Below are positions 18,530 through 27,397 of a DNA stretch of 64,000 nucleotides, piece by piece. The stretch's first letter is position 1, and every line of letters starts with the position of its first letter. The position numbers were made by a program, and so were the translations under genes. Where the stretch lies: the NCBI RefSeq assembly GCF_001612785.1, contig NZ_BDBC01000029.1:62001-126000 (forward strand), given 5' to 3'. This stretch comes from Nocardia beijingensis NBRC 16342. Lineage in GTDB: Bacteria; Actinomycetota; Actinomycetes; Mycobacteriales; Mycobacteriaceae. The notes under the pieces were generated by a model. That model did not search any database, was not told where the DNA came from, and saw nothing but the letters and a program-made list of their open reading frames with translations.

Positions 18530-18757
18530 TTCTCGTAGTACATGCGTTCGTCGACCTGGGACTGGCCAGGGGTCTCAGAGCCTGACTGGAAGAGTCGGCT
18601 TGTACCTGTAGGCAGTTTGCCAGGAACGTAGCAGTCGTTTTCTGTCGGCGACCTCGACAGCACGACGACACTACCGATCTCGGTGGGCTCCTTTTCGAGC
18701 GGCGGAGCATGGTCGTCTGCGACACCCGCGTCCGTCTTCCTGCACCGAGCGAGATGC
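18526..18757 (-). pseudogene. Decayed 3' end of a second Hsp70-family gene
   Basis: On the minus strand the frame ending at TGA 18526-18528 reads ...KTDAGVADD...IGSVVV...NDCYVPGKL...QVDERMYYEK, which matches the C-terminus of the intact Hsp70 at 3740-5497 (KTNTGVADD, VGSVVV, NDYYVPGEL, QVDERLYY). By hand alignment about 34 of 70 residues are identical. Just upstream the match continues in another frame (ISLGAG against SLGSG), a one-base deletion in a short A run. No in-frame ATG or GTG precedes the homologous part, and everything upstream is gone, cut off by the kgd terminator. The cysteine tail of the intact copy is absent. The stop overlaps the helicase GTG. This is a dead fragment, too divergent from the intact copy to be a recent duplication. 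Confidence 0.85.
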
Positions 18758-18826
18758 AGATACGCTCCGCTATAACAGCGAAAGTGGATTCGGCATCCGA
18801 AACTGTCTTTGTTCGAGAATGCGAAT

Positions 18827-18867
18827 CCGGGCCGGATCGCTCTATGTAACAGTGCGATCCGGCCCGG
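18827..18867 (-). terminator. kgd transcription terminator hairpin
   Basis: A perfect 14-base inverted repeat (CCGGGCCGGATCGC and its complement) with a 13-base loop begins 15 bases beyond the kgd stop. The stem is long and GC-rich, without a clear T run, as is common for actinobacterial terminators. It also marks the boundary between kgd and the island. Confidence 0.8.
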
Positions 18868-18882
18868 TGTCAGCTCAAGAAA

Positions 18883-21800
18883 CTAACTAGTCGGCTCGAA
18901 CGCCTCCGCGATGATCTCCGCCTGTTCCACAGCGTGCACCTTGCTCGAGCCCGAGGACGGGGCCGACATCGCCCGGCGGGAGATGCGGCGCAGGCGGGTG
19001 TTGGCGAAGCGGGCGGGGAGGGTTTCGGGGAGGTTGAGGCCGAAGAAGGGCCAGGCGCCCTGGTTGGCCGGTTCCTCCTGGACCCACGCCAGGTCGGTGG
19101 CGTTGGGGTAGCCCTCCAGGGCCTCGTTGAGGCGGCGGACGGGCAGCGGGTAAAGCTGCTCGATCCGCACGATGGCGACGTCTTCGCGCTTCTGCTTGGC
19201 CTTTTCGGCGGCGAGTTCGTAGTAGAGCTTGCCGCTGGTCATGAGGATGCGCTTGACCTTGCTGCGGTCGCCGATGCCCTGCTCGTAGGCCGGTTCGTCG
19301 AAGACCGAGCGGAACTTGCTCTCGGTGAAGTCCTTCAGGTCGGAGACCACGGCCTTGTTGCGCAGCATCGACTTCGGGGTGAAGACGATCAGCGGGCGGC
19401 GGATGCCGTCGAGCGCGTGGCGGCGCAGCAGGTGGAAGTAGTTCGCCGGGGTGGACGGCACCGCGACGGTCATCGAGCCCTCAGCGCACAGCTGGAGGAA
19501 GCGCTCGATGCGGCCGGAGGTGTGGTCCGGGCCTTGGCCCTCGTGGCCGTGCGGCAGCAGCAGCACGACGTCGGAGAGCTGGCCCCACTTGGCCTCACCG
19601 GAGGAGATGAACTCATCGATGATCGACTGCGCGCCGTTGACGAAGTCACCGAACTGCGCCTCCCACAACACCAGCGCGTTGGGGTTGCCCAGCGAGTAGC
19701 CGTATTCGAAACCGACGGCGGCGTATTCGCTCAGCGCGGAGTCGTGCACGGCGAACCAGCCCGGGTTCTCGCTGCCGATGTTGTGCAGCGGGGTGTACTC
19801 CTCGGCGGTCTTGCGGTCGATGATCACCGCGTGCCGCTGGGTGAACGTGCCGCGGCGGGAGTCCTGACCGGTCAGGCGCACCGCGCGACCCTCGTCGATC
19901 AGCGTGCCGAAGGCGAGCAGCTCGGCGAAGGCCCAGTCGACCTTGCCCTCGTAGGCCATCTCGCGGCGCTTCTCCAGCACCGGCTTGACGCGCGGGTGCA
20001 CGTTGAAGCCGTCGGGCACGTTGAGGAACGCGTCGCCGATGCGCTGCAGGATGGACTTGTCCACCGCCGTCACGACGCTCGCAGGCACCGGCTGGTCGCC
20101 TTCGACCGACTCGCTCGGCCCAGGCGAGTATTTCTCCAGCTCGCGGACCTCGTTGAACACCCGCTCCAGCTGGCCCTGGTAGTCGCGCAGCGCGTCCTCG
20201 GCCTCTTTCAGCGAGATGTCGCCACGGCCGATCAGGCTCTCGGTGTACGCCTTGCGGACCGAGCGCTTGGTGTCGATGACGTCGTACATGTACGGCTGGG
20301 TCATCGACGGGTCGTCGCCCTCGTTGTGGCCGCGACGGCGGTAGCAGATCATGTCGATCACGACGTCCTTGCGGAACTTCTGCCGGAAGTCGACCGCAAG
20401 GCGCGCCACCCAGTCACACGCCTCCGGGTCGTCGCCGTTGACGTGGAAGATCGGCGCGCCGATGAACTTCGCGATGTCGGTGGAGTACTCGGTGGAGCGG
20501 CTGTTCTCCGGCGCGGTGGTGAAGCCGATCTGGTTGTTCACCACGATGTGGATGGTGCCGCCGACCCGGTAGCCGCGCAGACCCGACAGGTTCAGCGTCT
20601 CGGCGACCACGCCCTGACCGGCGAACGCGGCGTCACCGTGCAGCATGAGCGGCACGACCGAGAAGCCTTCCGCGCCGTCGCCCTTGTCCAGCAGATCCTG
20701 CTTGGCGCGCACGAGGCCTTCGAGCACCGGGTCGACCGCCTCCAGGTGCGAGGGGTTCGCGGTGAGCGAGACCTCGATCTCGTTGTCGCCGAACATCTGC
20801 AGGTAGGTGCCCTGCGCACCGAGGTGGTACTTCACGTCGCCGGAGCCGTGGGTGGCGGCCGGGTTCATGTTGCCCTCGAACTCGGTGAAGATCTTCGAGT
20901 ACGGCTTGCCGACGATGTTGGCCAGCACGTTCAGCCGGCCGCGGTGCGGCATGCCGATGACGACCTCGTCGAGGCTGTGCTCGGCGCACTGGTCGATGAC
21001 GGCGTCCATCATCGGGATGACGGCCTCGGCGCCCTCCAGCGAGAAGCGCTTCTGCCCGACGTACTTGGTCTGCAGGAAGGTCTCGAAAGCCTCGGCCGCG
21101 TTCAGCCGGTTCAGGATGTACTTCTGCTGCGCGACCGTCGGTTTCGCGTGCTTCTGCTCGACCCGGTCCTGGATCCAGCGCAGCTGCTCCACGTCCAGGA
21201 TGTGGGTGTACTCCACGCCGACGTGGCGGCAGTAGGCGTCGCGCAGGACGGACAGCACGTCGCGCAGCTTCATCCGCTCCTGGCCGTGGAAGCCGGCCAC
21301 GTTGAACGTGCGGTCCAGGTCCCACAGGGTCAGCCCGTGCTGGGTGACGTCCAGGTCCGGGTGGCTGCGGAACTTGTCCTTGACCAGCCGCAGCGGGTCG
21401 GTGTCGGCCATCAGGTGGCCGCGGTTGCGGTAGGCCGCGATCATCTCCAGCACGCGCGCGCTCTTGTCGACGCCGCGTTCGCGGACGTCCTTGCGCCAGC
21501 GGACCGGCTCGTACGGCACGCCGAGACCGTGGAAGATCTCGTCGTAGAACTCGTCGGCGATCAGCAGCTGGTGGATGGTGCGCAGGAAATCACCGGACTC
21601 CGCGCCCTGGATGATGCGGTGATCGTAGGTGGAGGTGAGCGTCATCAGCTTGCCGACGCCCAGATCGGCGATGCGCTCGTCGCTCATGCCCTGGAACTCG
21701 GCGGGGTACTCCATCGCGCCCGCGCCGATGATCGCGCCCTGACCGCTCATCAGGCGCGGCACCGAGTGCACGGTGCCGATGGTGCCCGGGTTGGTCAGCG

Positions 21801-22671
21801 AGATGGTGACGCCGGAGAAGTCCTCGGCGGTGAGCTTGCCGTCGCGGGCGCGGCGGACGATGTCCTCGTAGGCGGTGTGGAACTGCCCGAAGGTCATCGC
21901 CTCGCAGCCCTTGATGGCGGCGACGACCAGCGATCGGCTGCCGTCCTTGCCGGGCAGGTCGATGGCAAGGCCGAGGTTGGTGTGCGCGGGGGTGACCGCG
22001 TTCGGCTTGCCGTCGATCTCGGCGTAGTGCCGGTTCATGTTCGGGAACGCCTTGACCGCCTGCACGATGGCGTAGCCGAGCAGGTGGGTGAAGGAGATCT
22101 TGCCGCCCCTGGTGCGGGCGAGGTGGTTGTTGATGACCAAGCGGTTGTCGATCATCAGCTTGGCCGGGATGGCGCGCACGCTGGTCGCGGTGGGGATGCT
22201 CAGCGAGGCGGACATGTTCTTCGCCACGGCGGCGGCGGCGCCGCGCAGCACCTTGGCCTCGTCGGCGGCGGTGTCGGCCTGCTTCGGGCCGGAGGTCGGC
22301 GCGGCGTTCGACGTCGGCGCCGGGGTGGTCTGCGGTGCGCGGGCGGTGACAGCGGCGGGCTTGGCGGCGGCCGGTGCGGGCTTGGCGGCAGCGGGGGCGG
22401 GCGCTTTCGGGGCCGCGGGAGTAGCAGGCTTGGCGTCGTTGCGCGTGGCGGCGGCGGGCTTGGTGGCCGTCGGAGCCGGTGCGGGAGCGGCAGCCTGCGC
22501 GGGCGCGGGGGCGGACTGGCTGTTGCCGGAGTCGCCACTCGCGTCAGGCGTGTAGTCGGCCAGGAACTCGTGCCAGCTCTCGTCGACCGATGATGGATCT
22601 TGTTTGAACTTCTGATACATCTCGTCGACTAGCCACTGGTTCTGTCCGAACTGGGATGTTGAGCTGCTCAC
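18883..22671 (-). CDS. kgd: Multifunctional 2-oxoglutarate decarboxylase / dehydrogenase E1-E2
   Basis: This TCA-cycle enzyme decarboxylates 2-oxoglutarate with thiamine diphosphate and, with E3 and a lipoyl partner, forms succinyl-CoA; its actinobacterial regulator is the FHA protein GarA. An upstream ATG at 22689 exists, but the GTG at 22671 gives SSSTSQFGQNQWLVDEMY, aligning with the family N-terminus, so I prefer it (1262 residues). Order: N-terminal FGQN helix, alanine/proline-rich linker (about 45-145), E2-type acyltransferase domain with TSTYDHRIIQGAESGDF, then the E1 domain with HLGAQGTYLQMFGD, PSHLEAVDPVLEG and the ThDP motif GDAAFAGQG...NNQIGF. All expected motifs are present. The fused E1-E2 without lipoyl domain is typical of Mycobacteriales. 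Confidence 0.96.
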   Translation of the reverse strand: MSSSTSQFGQNQWLVDEMYQKFKQDPSSVDESWHEFLADYTPDASGDSGNSQSAPAPAQAAAPAPAPTATKPAAATRNDAKPATPAAPKAPAPAAAKPAPAAAKPAAVTARAPQTTPAPTSNAAPTSGPKQADTAADEAKVLRGAAAAVAKNMSASLSIPTATSVRAIPAKLMIDNRLVINNHLARTRGGKISFTHLLGYAIVQAVKAFPNMNRHYAEIDGKPNAVTPAHTNLGLAIDLPGKDGSRSLVVAAIKGCEAMTFGQFHTAYEDIVRRARDGKLTAEDFSGVTISLTNPGTIGTVHSVPRLMSGQGAIIGAGAMEYPAEFQGMSDERIADLGVGKLMTLTSTYDHRIIQGAESGDFLRTIHQLLIADEFYDEIFHGLGVPYEPVRWRKDVRERGVDKSARVLEMIAAYRNRGHLMADTDPLRLVKDKFRSHPDLDVTQHGLTLWDLDRTFNVAGFHGQERMKLRDVLSVLRDAYCRHVGVEYTHILDVEQLRWIQDRVEQKHAKPTVAQQKYILNRLNAAEAFETFLQTKYVGQKRFSLEGAEAVIPMMDAVIDQCAEHSLDEVVIGMPHRGRLNVLANIVGKPYSKIFTEFEGNMNPAATHGSGDVKYHLGAQGTYLQMFGDNEIEVSLTANPSHLEAVDPVLEGLVRAKQDLLDKGDGAEGFSVVPLMLHGDAAFAGQGVVAETLNLSGLRGYRVGGTIHIVVNNQIGFTTAPENSRSTEYSTDIAKFIGAPIFHVNGDDPEACDWVARLAVDFRQKFRKDVVIDMICYRRRGHNEGDDPSMTQPYMYDVIDTKRSVRKAYTESLIGRGDISLKEAEDALRDYQGQLERVFNEVRELEKYSPGPSESVEGDQPVPASVVTAVDKSILQRIGDAFLNVPDGFNVHPRVKPVLEKRREMAYEGKVDWAFAELLAFGTLIDEGRAVRLTGQDSRRGTFTQRHAVIIDRKTAEEYTPLHNIGSENPGWFAVHDSALSEYAAVGFEYGYSLGNPNALVLWEAQFGDFVNGAQSIIDEFISSGEAKWGQLSDVVLLLPHGHEGQGPDHTSGRIERFLQLCAEGSMTVAVPSTPANYFHLLRRHALDGIRRPLIVFTPKSMLRNKAVVSDLKDFTESKFRSVFDEPAYEQGIGDRSKVKRILMTSGKLYYELAAEKAKQKREDVAIVRIEQLYPLPVRRLNEALEGYPNATDLAWVQEEPANQGAWPFFGLNLPETLPARFANTRLRRISRRAMSAPSSGSSKVHAVEQAEIIAEAFEPTS

Positions 22672-22758
22672 AGCAGGTGTTCGCCTCATTTCGTTCTTCG
22701 CGCTGCGACGTTTGTGACGTGCCCGGCACGGGGATCAGCGGATTGCGCGCCGATGCGC

Positions 22759-22774
22759 CCTATCTGAGGATAGG
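22759..22774 (-). terminator. Small hairpin after the ABC exporter gene
   Basis: CCTATC-TGAG-GATAGG as read on the plus strand forms a 6-base stem with a 4-base loop, 21 bases beyond the exporter stop and upstream of kgd. It could be a weak terminator for the exporter or part of the kgd leader. Confidence 0.35.
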
Positions 22775-22795
22775 CCCAGCAGCAAATCGGCGGAT

Positions 22796-25700
22796 TCACT
22801 GACCACCCGACACCCCCGACCCTATTGGTGATGACCCGGCGTCATCCGAGAATATTCCCTCCGACGCCTGCGCCGCTGCCCAGAGCCGGGCATACTGCCC
22901 GCCCGCCGCGAGCAGTTCGGCGTGCTCGCCGAATTCCACGATCCGCCCATGGTCGACCACCGCGATCCGGTCGGCGCGCGCGGCGGTGCCGAGCCGGTGC
23001 GCGACGATCACGGTGGTGCGGTCGCGGCTCAGCGATCGGCTCGCTGCCAGCACCGATGCCTCGGTGTCGGGATCGAGCGTCGCGGTGGCCTCGTCGAGCA
23101 GCAGCAAGTCCGGAGCGACCAGTTCGGCGCGGGCCAGCGCGATCAGCTGCCGCTGCCCGGCCGACAGGCCGCGGCCCCGCTCACCGACCGGCTGGTTCAT
23201 CCCGAGCGGGAGGCCGGCGATCATCTCCGTCGCACCGACCGCGTCCGCCGCGGCGGCGATCTCCTCGTCGGTCGCGAATGGTTTCCCGAATGCAATGTTG
23301 CTCGCCACGTCTCCGGTGAACAGGTGAGCTTCCTGCGGGACGATGCCCAGTCGCGAGCGGTACTCCGCGAGGCGATAGTCCCGCAGGTCGACGCCGTCCA
23401 CCCGGATCGCGCCCGGAGCGGTTTCCCCGGGGAGTTCTCGCGGGTCGGTGCGATCATCCGCGGGCAGGTCGTAGAGCCGCGCGAGCAGCTTGACCACGGT
23501 CGACTTGCCCGCGCCGGTCGGACCGACCAGGGCCAGGGTGGAACCCGCCGGTACGCGCAGCGAGACGCCGTCCAGCGCAGGAACGCGACTGCCCGGGTAA
23601 TGGAAGCGGACGCCGTCGAACGCCACTTCACCGCGCAGGCGCGACCCGATGGGCGCCGGGTCGGCCGGATCGGCGGCGATCGAGGACGGTGTGCGCAGCA
23701 GGTCACCGATCCGGCGCAACCCGACCCTCGCCTGCTGGTAATTGTCGAAGACCTGGGACAACTGCAGGATCGGCACGAACAGCAGCTCGAGATACAGCAC
23801 GAACGCGACCAGGGTGCCCGCGCTGGTCGCTCCGGTGGCGACCTCGCGGGCGCCGAAGAACACCACCACCGCCAACGCCACGTCGGCCCATCCGACGACG
23901 AACGCGAAGTACAGCGCGATCGCCCGCTGCGCCCGCAACCGGCTGTTGCGGTAGCGCTGCGAGTACTCGGCGAAGCGGCGGGCGGCGCGCGGCTCGTGCC
24001 GGTTGGCCTGCACCGCGCGCAAGCCCGTCACGTTCTCCTGGAAGTCGGCGTTGACCGCCGACACGTGCTCCCGCGACACCGTGTACGCGGCGGAGGACAC
24101 CCGCCGGAACAGCACCGTCGCGATCGCGAGGGCGGGCACCGTCGCCAGCACGACCAGAGCCAGTGACGTATCGATGACCAGCAGCGCGACCGTGATGCCG
24201 ACCAGCGTCAACAGCCCGACCAGGCTGGTGGCGACGCCGGTCTGCAGGAAGGTCGACAGCGCGTCGACGTCGGTGGTCATCCGCGTCATGATCCGCCCGG
24301 ACAGCTCGCGCTCGTAGTAGTCGAGGCCGAGCCGTTGCAGGTGCGCGAAGCTGCGCACCCGCAGGGCGAACAACACCCGTTCCCCGGTGCGCGCGGTGAG
24401 CAATGTGGTTGCCGCGCCGACCGCCAAGCCCGCCGCGGCCAGCGCCGCGCCGAGCACGGTCGCGCGGACCAGCGCCGCGGCGTCGTCGCCGAGCACGCCG
24501 CCGTCGATCGCGTAGCGCACCAGCGGCGGGAACGCGATGGCGATCGCCGCGTCCGCGGCCAGCAGCGCCATGACGGTGAGCACCAGCCCGCGGACGGGAC
24601 GCAGCAGGCGGGAAAGCCGGAAGTGCGGGTCCGGTTCGCGAATGCGTTCGGAGTCCATGCCCGGCTGCTCGGTGGCGGGCGGCAGTTGCTCGATGGTGCG
24701 GCGCAGCTCGGGGGTCTCGCTGATGTCGGCCGCCGCGGCGCCGAAGCGCCGACCGGCGGAATCGTGGGCGACTAGCCGGTCCGGAGCGGACGTGGCGCCG
24801 GGCTCGGGAACGAGGTGCCCGGCGGGCGCGGGCAGCCGGATCACGCGGTCGGCGTGCGCGAGCGTCGACTCCCGGTGCGCGAGGATCAGCGTGGTGCGCC
24901 CGCCGCGGTCGGGCAGCGCGTCGAAGATCGCGGCCTCGGTCACCGCGTCCACCGCGGAGGTGGCGTCGTCGAGGACCAGGATGCGCGGACGGGTGAGCAG
25001 GGTTCTGGCCAGCGCGATCCGCTGGCGCTGGCCGCCGGAGAGGGTGAGGCCGCGCTCGCCGACCACGGTGTCGTAGCCGTCGGGCAGCTCGCCGATGAAT
25101 TCGTCGGCCGCGGCCTGCACGGCCGCCTGCCTGATCTCCTCGTCGGTGGCGTCCGGCCGCCCGAGCGCGATATTGGCCGCGATGGTGTCGGAGAACAGGA
25201 ACGGATCGTCGAAGACGACGCCGATGGCGGCACGCAGGTCGGCGGCGCGCACGTCGGCGATGTCGACGGTCTCGGCGCGCGCGTCCCCGGTGCCGACCGG
25301 ACCGGCGTGCGCCGCGCCGGCTTCGGTGAACAATCGGATCCGGCCCGCGTCGGGCGCGTAGAACCGCGGAAGCAGCAGGGCGAGCGTGGATTTGCCCGAT
25401 CCGGCCGGGCCGATGACCGCCACCGTCTCGCCGGGGCGCACTCGCAGGTCCAGTTCGCGCAGCACCGGACGGTCCGGATCGAAGCCGAAACTCAGCGCGT
25501 CGATCTCGATGCCGAGCGGGCCGTCCGGCAGTTCGACCGGGCGCTCGGGTTCGGCGATGACCGGCGCGGTGTCGATCACCTGGAAGACCCGCTCGGCCGC
25601 CGCCCTGGTCAGCTGGGCCATGACGATCACGGAGGAGAGGATGCGCGCGGTGCCGGTCATGACGGCGACGTAGGCGGCGAACGCGACGAAGGTGCCGATG

Positions 25701-26563
25701 CCGATATCGCCGTGCAGCGCGAGCAGCCCACCCAGTGCGATGACCGCGACCATCCCGAGCTGGGGAATCGCCGCGACGGTCGGCGCGAACCGGGCGTCGA
25801 TCCGTGCGGCGCGCATCCGCTCGGCGAACAAGGTACGGCCGTGCCGCTCCAGCAGGTCGACCATCCGCGCTTCTTGACCGAAGCCTTTGACCACCCGCAC
25901 CCCGGTGACCGTCTCCTCGACGTGCTGGGCCAGGTCGGCGGCGCGTTGCTGCGCGGACCAGGTGGCCGCGTGCAGGCGCGGCCGCATGCGGTAGACCACC
26001 AGGCCGATGGCGGGCACCACCAGCAACGCGACGGCGGCCAGCGGAGGGGACAGCCAGATCATGACCGCGGCGGCGAGCCCGAATTCCAGCAGCGCCATGC
26101 CCGACAGCGGCACCATGGCCAGGAGTCCTTGGACGAGTTGCAGGTCGGTGATCGATCGGGACACCACTTGCCCGGTGCGCAGGGTGTCCTGCCCCACGCC
26201 GTCGAGCCGTTGCAGCGCGCCGAGCAGCCGCACCCGCAGCGCGTGCTGCACGTCCAGCGACAGCCGCCCGGCCAGCCAGCGCCGCCCGAACCCGGCCGCG
26301 GACCGGCTCACGGCCAGCACCAGGATCAGCCCGGCGACGACGCTGATGGCCGCCGTGTCACCGACCCCGGCCGCGTCGACGGCCCGCTTCGTCAGCAGCG
26401 GCCCCGCGGTCTCGACGAGCGCCCCGCCGAGCACCGCCGCGGCGAGGCCGCCGAGCACCGCGCGGTGCGGTAGGCATTCGGCCCACAGCCTGCGTATCCA
26501 GCCCGGACTGCATCCCCCGTCCACGTCGCTCGCCCGTCCCCTTCGTCGTACCGTGTTCGTCAT
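22796..26563 (-). CDS. Fused ABC exporter (two membrane-ATPase halves in one chain)
   Basis: About 1255 residues, roughly twice a half-transporter: TMD1-NBD1-TMD2-NBD2. NBD1 has Walker A GPAGSGKST, signature LSGGQRQRIALA, Walker B ILVLDDATSAVD and H-loop LAHRES. NBD2 has Walker A GPTGAGKST, signature LSAGQRQLIALA, Walker B LLLLDEATATLD and H-loop VAHRLG. NBD1's Walker B carries Asp in place of the catalytic Glu and NBD2's signature is LSAGQ, so the site built from these two is degenerate and the other canonical, as in heterodimeric exporters of the TM287/288 type. Fused exporters of this kind in mycobacteria (Rv0194) act in drug efflux; the substrate here is unknown. An upstream GTG at 26578 in the same frame is an alternative start; neither has a clear ribosome site. 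Confidence 0.9.
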   Translation of the reverse strand: MTNTVRRRGRASDVDGGCSPGWIRRLWAECLPHRAVLGGLAAAVLGGALVETAGPLLTKRAVDAAGVGDTAAISVVAGLILVLAVSRSAAGFGRRWLAGRLSLDVQHALRVRLLGALQRLDGVGQDTLRTGQVVSRSITDLQLVQGLLAMVPLSGMALLEFGLAAAVMIWLSPPLAAVALLVVPAIGLVVYRMRPRLHAATWSAQQRAADLAQHVEETVTGVRVVKGFGQEARMVDLLERHGRTLFAERMRAARIDARFAPTVAAIPQLGMVAVIALGGLLALHGDIGIGTFVAFAAYVAVMTGTARILSSVIVMAQLTRAAAERVFQVIDTAPVIAEPERPVELPDGPLGIEIDALSFGFDPDRPVLRELDLRVRPGETVAVIGPAGSGKSTLALLLPRFYAPDAGRIRLFTEAGAAHAGPVGTGDARAETVDIADVRAADLRAAIGVVFDDPFLFSDTIAANIALGRPDATDEEIRQAAVQAAADEFIGELPDGYDTVVGERGLTLSGGQRQRIALARTLLTRPRILVLDDATSAVDAVTEAAIFDALPDRGGRTTLILAHRESTLAHADRVIRLPAPAGHLVPEPGATSAPDRLVAHDSAGRRFGAAAADISETPELRRTIEQLPPATEQPGMDSERIREPDPHFRLSRLLRPVRGLVLTVMALLAADAAIAIAFPPLVRYAIDGGVLGDDAAALVRATVLGAALAAAGLAVGAATTLLTARTGERVLFALRVRSFAHLQRLGLDYYERELSGRIMTRMTTDVDALSTFLQTGVATSLVGLLTLVGITVALLVIDTSLALVVLATVPALAIATVLFRRVSSAAYTVSREHVSAVNADFQENVTGLRAVQANRHEPRAARRFAEYSQRYRNSRLRAQRAIALYFAFVVGWADVALAVVVFFGAREVATGATSAGTLVAFVLYLELLFVPILQLSQVFDNYQQARVGLRRIGDLLRTPSSIAADPADPAPIGSRLRGEVAFDGVRFHYPGSRVPALDGVSLRVPAGSTLALVGPTGAGKSTVVKLLARLYDLPADDRTDPRELPGETAPGAIRVDGVDLRDYRLAEYRSRLGIVPQEAHLFTGDVASNIAFGKPFATDEEIAAAADAVGATEMIAGLPLGMNQPVGERGRGLSAGQRQLIALARAELVAPDLLLLDEATATLDPDTEASVLAASRSLSRDRTTVIVAHRLGTAARADRIAVVDHGRIVEFGEHAELLAAGGQYARLWAAAQASEGIFSDDAGSSPIGSGVSGGQ

Positions 26564-26614
26564 CGACGGTACCGACACCGGCCGACAAGTCGTTGTTCCC
26601 GGCGCCGCCTCGGA

Positions 26615-27397
26615 TCACAGGTCGCGGGTGCGCAGGTTCCACCAACTCGCGGCGCCGAGACCGATGGCCCACAGCAGCAGGACCACCACGGCGGCCGGGG
26701 TGGGGGCGAGGAAGTCGCTGTCGGGATAGGAGCCGACCGCGACGGTGCCGACGGTGGCGGAGACGGGCAGCAGGGTGACCACTCCTGGAATCCCGAGACC
26801 GCGCGCGATCAGCCAGATCAAGGGCTCGGCGACGACGCTCCAGCCGAGCAGCAGCGCCACCGTTCTGGTCGAAGACCGCAGCAGGATGCCCGCGCTCGCG
26901 CCGATCAGCGACCAGCACACCGCGGCGAGCAGTCCTCCGCCGAACACCGCGAACAACTCCCCGGTGACGGGGACCTTGCCGCGCCCGACGCCGAACAGCG
27001 CGCCGGCCGACACCAGTTCGACCGCGACCGCCGCCGCGAGCGCGCAGCATCCGATGACGATGAACTTCGCGGCGGCGAGCCGGTCGCGGTCGGGGCTGAA
27101 CAGCGCGGTCACGGCCATGCTGCGGTACTGGTACTCCGCGCCGGTCGCCACCGCGCCGAAGATCGCCGCCGCCAGCACGACGAAGGCCAAGCCGACGTAG
27201 AGCCCGATCGTCGCCGCGCCGGTGGCGGGGTGGCCGCGCGGATCCGGCGGTCCGGCGAGGCTCGCCGACGCGACGCTCGCCAGCAGCGCGACGACCAGCA
27301 ACGCGGCGGCGAGTGTCCGGCCGCGCGGCATGGTGAGCACCTTGCGCACCTCGGAGTTGACGTTCGGTACCAGGTCCGCGGGCAGCGTGGCGATCAT
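26615..27397 (-). CDS. ABC-2-type permease
   Basis: A 260-residue membrane protein with about six hydrophobic segments (for example LAAALLVVALLASVA, IGLYVGLAFVVLAAAIFG, VVVLLLWAIGLGAASWW) and the layout of ABC-2 permeases: a cytoplasmic N-terminus (SEVRKVLTMPRGR) and an early EYQYRSM motif before the second membrane segment, which is common in actinobacterial permeases of this class. The start overlaps the stop of the ATPase gene by ATGA, so ATPase and permease are made together. The substrate is not evident. Confidence 0.85.
   Translation of the reverse strand: MIATLPADLVPNVNSEVRKVLTMPRGRTLAAALLVVALLASVASASLAGPPDPRGHPATGAATIGLYVGLAFVVLAAAIFGAVATGAEYQYRSMAVTALFSPDRDRLAAAKFIVIGCCALAAAVAVELVSAGALFGVGRGKVPVTGELFAVFGGGLLAAVCWSLIGASAGILLRSSTRTVALLLGWSVVAEPLIWLIARGLGIPGVVTLLPVSATVGTVAVGSYPDSDFLAPTPAAVVVLLLWAIGLGAASWWNLRTRDL

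Noticed and set aside
1..18757. Calling the island BREX, DISARM or a plain type I restriction system
   Set aside because: No PglZ, BrxC-type ATPase, DrmA/DrmB or HsdR-type gene is present. The methylase 5' end is out of view, so upstream genes could still change this.
18934..22593. A 1219-codon open frame antisense to kgd
   Set aside because: It is the complement of a highly GC-rich, conserved gene; the translation is Val/Arg/Gly/Leu-rich without family motifs. Long antisense frames are expected at this GC content.
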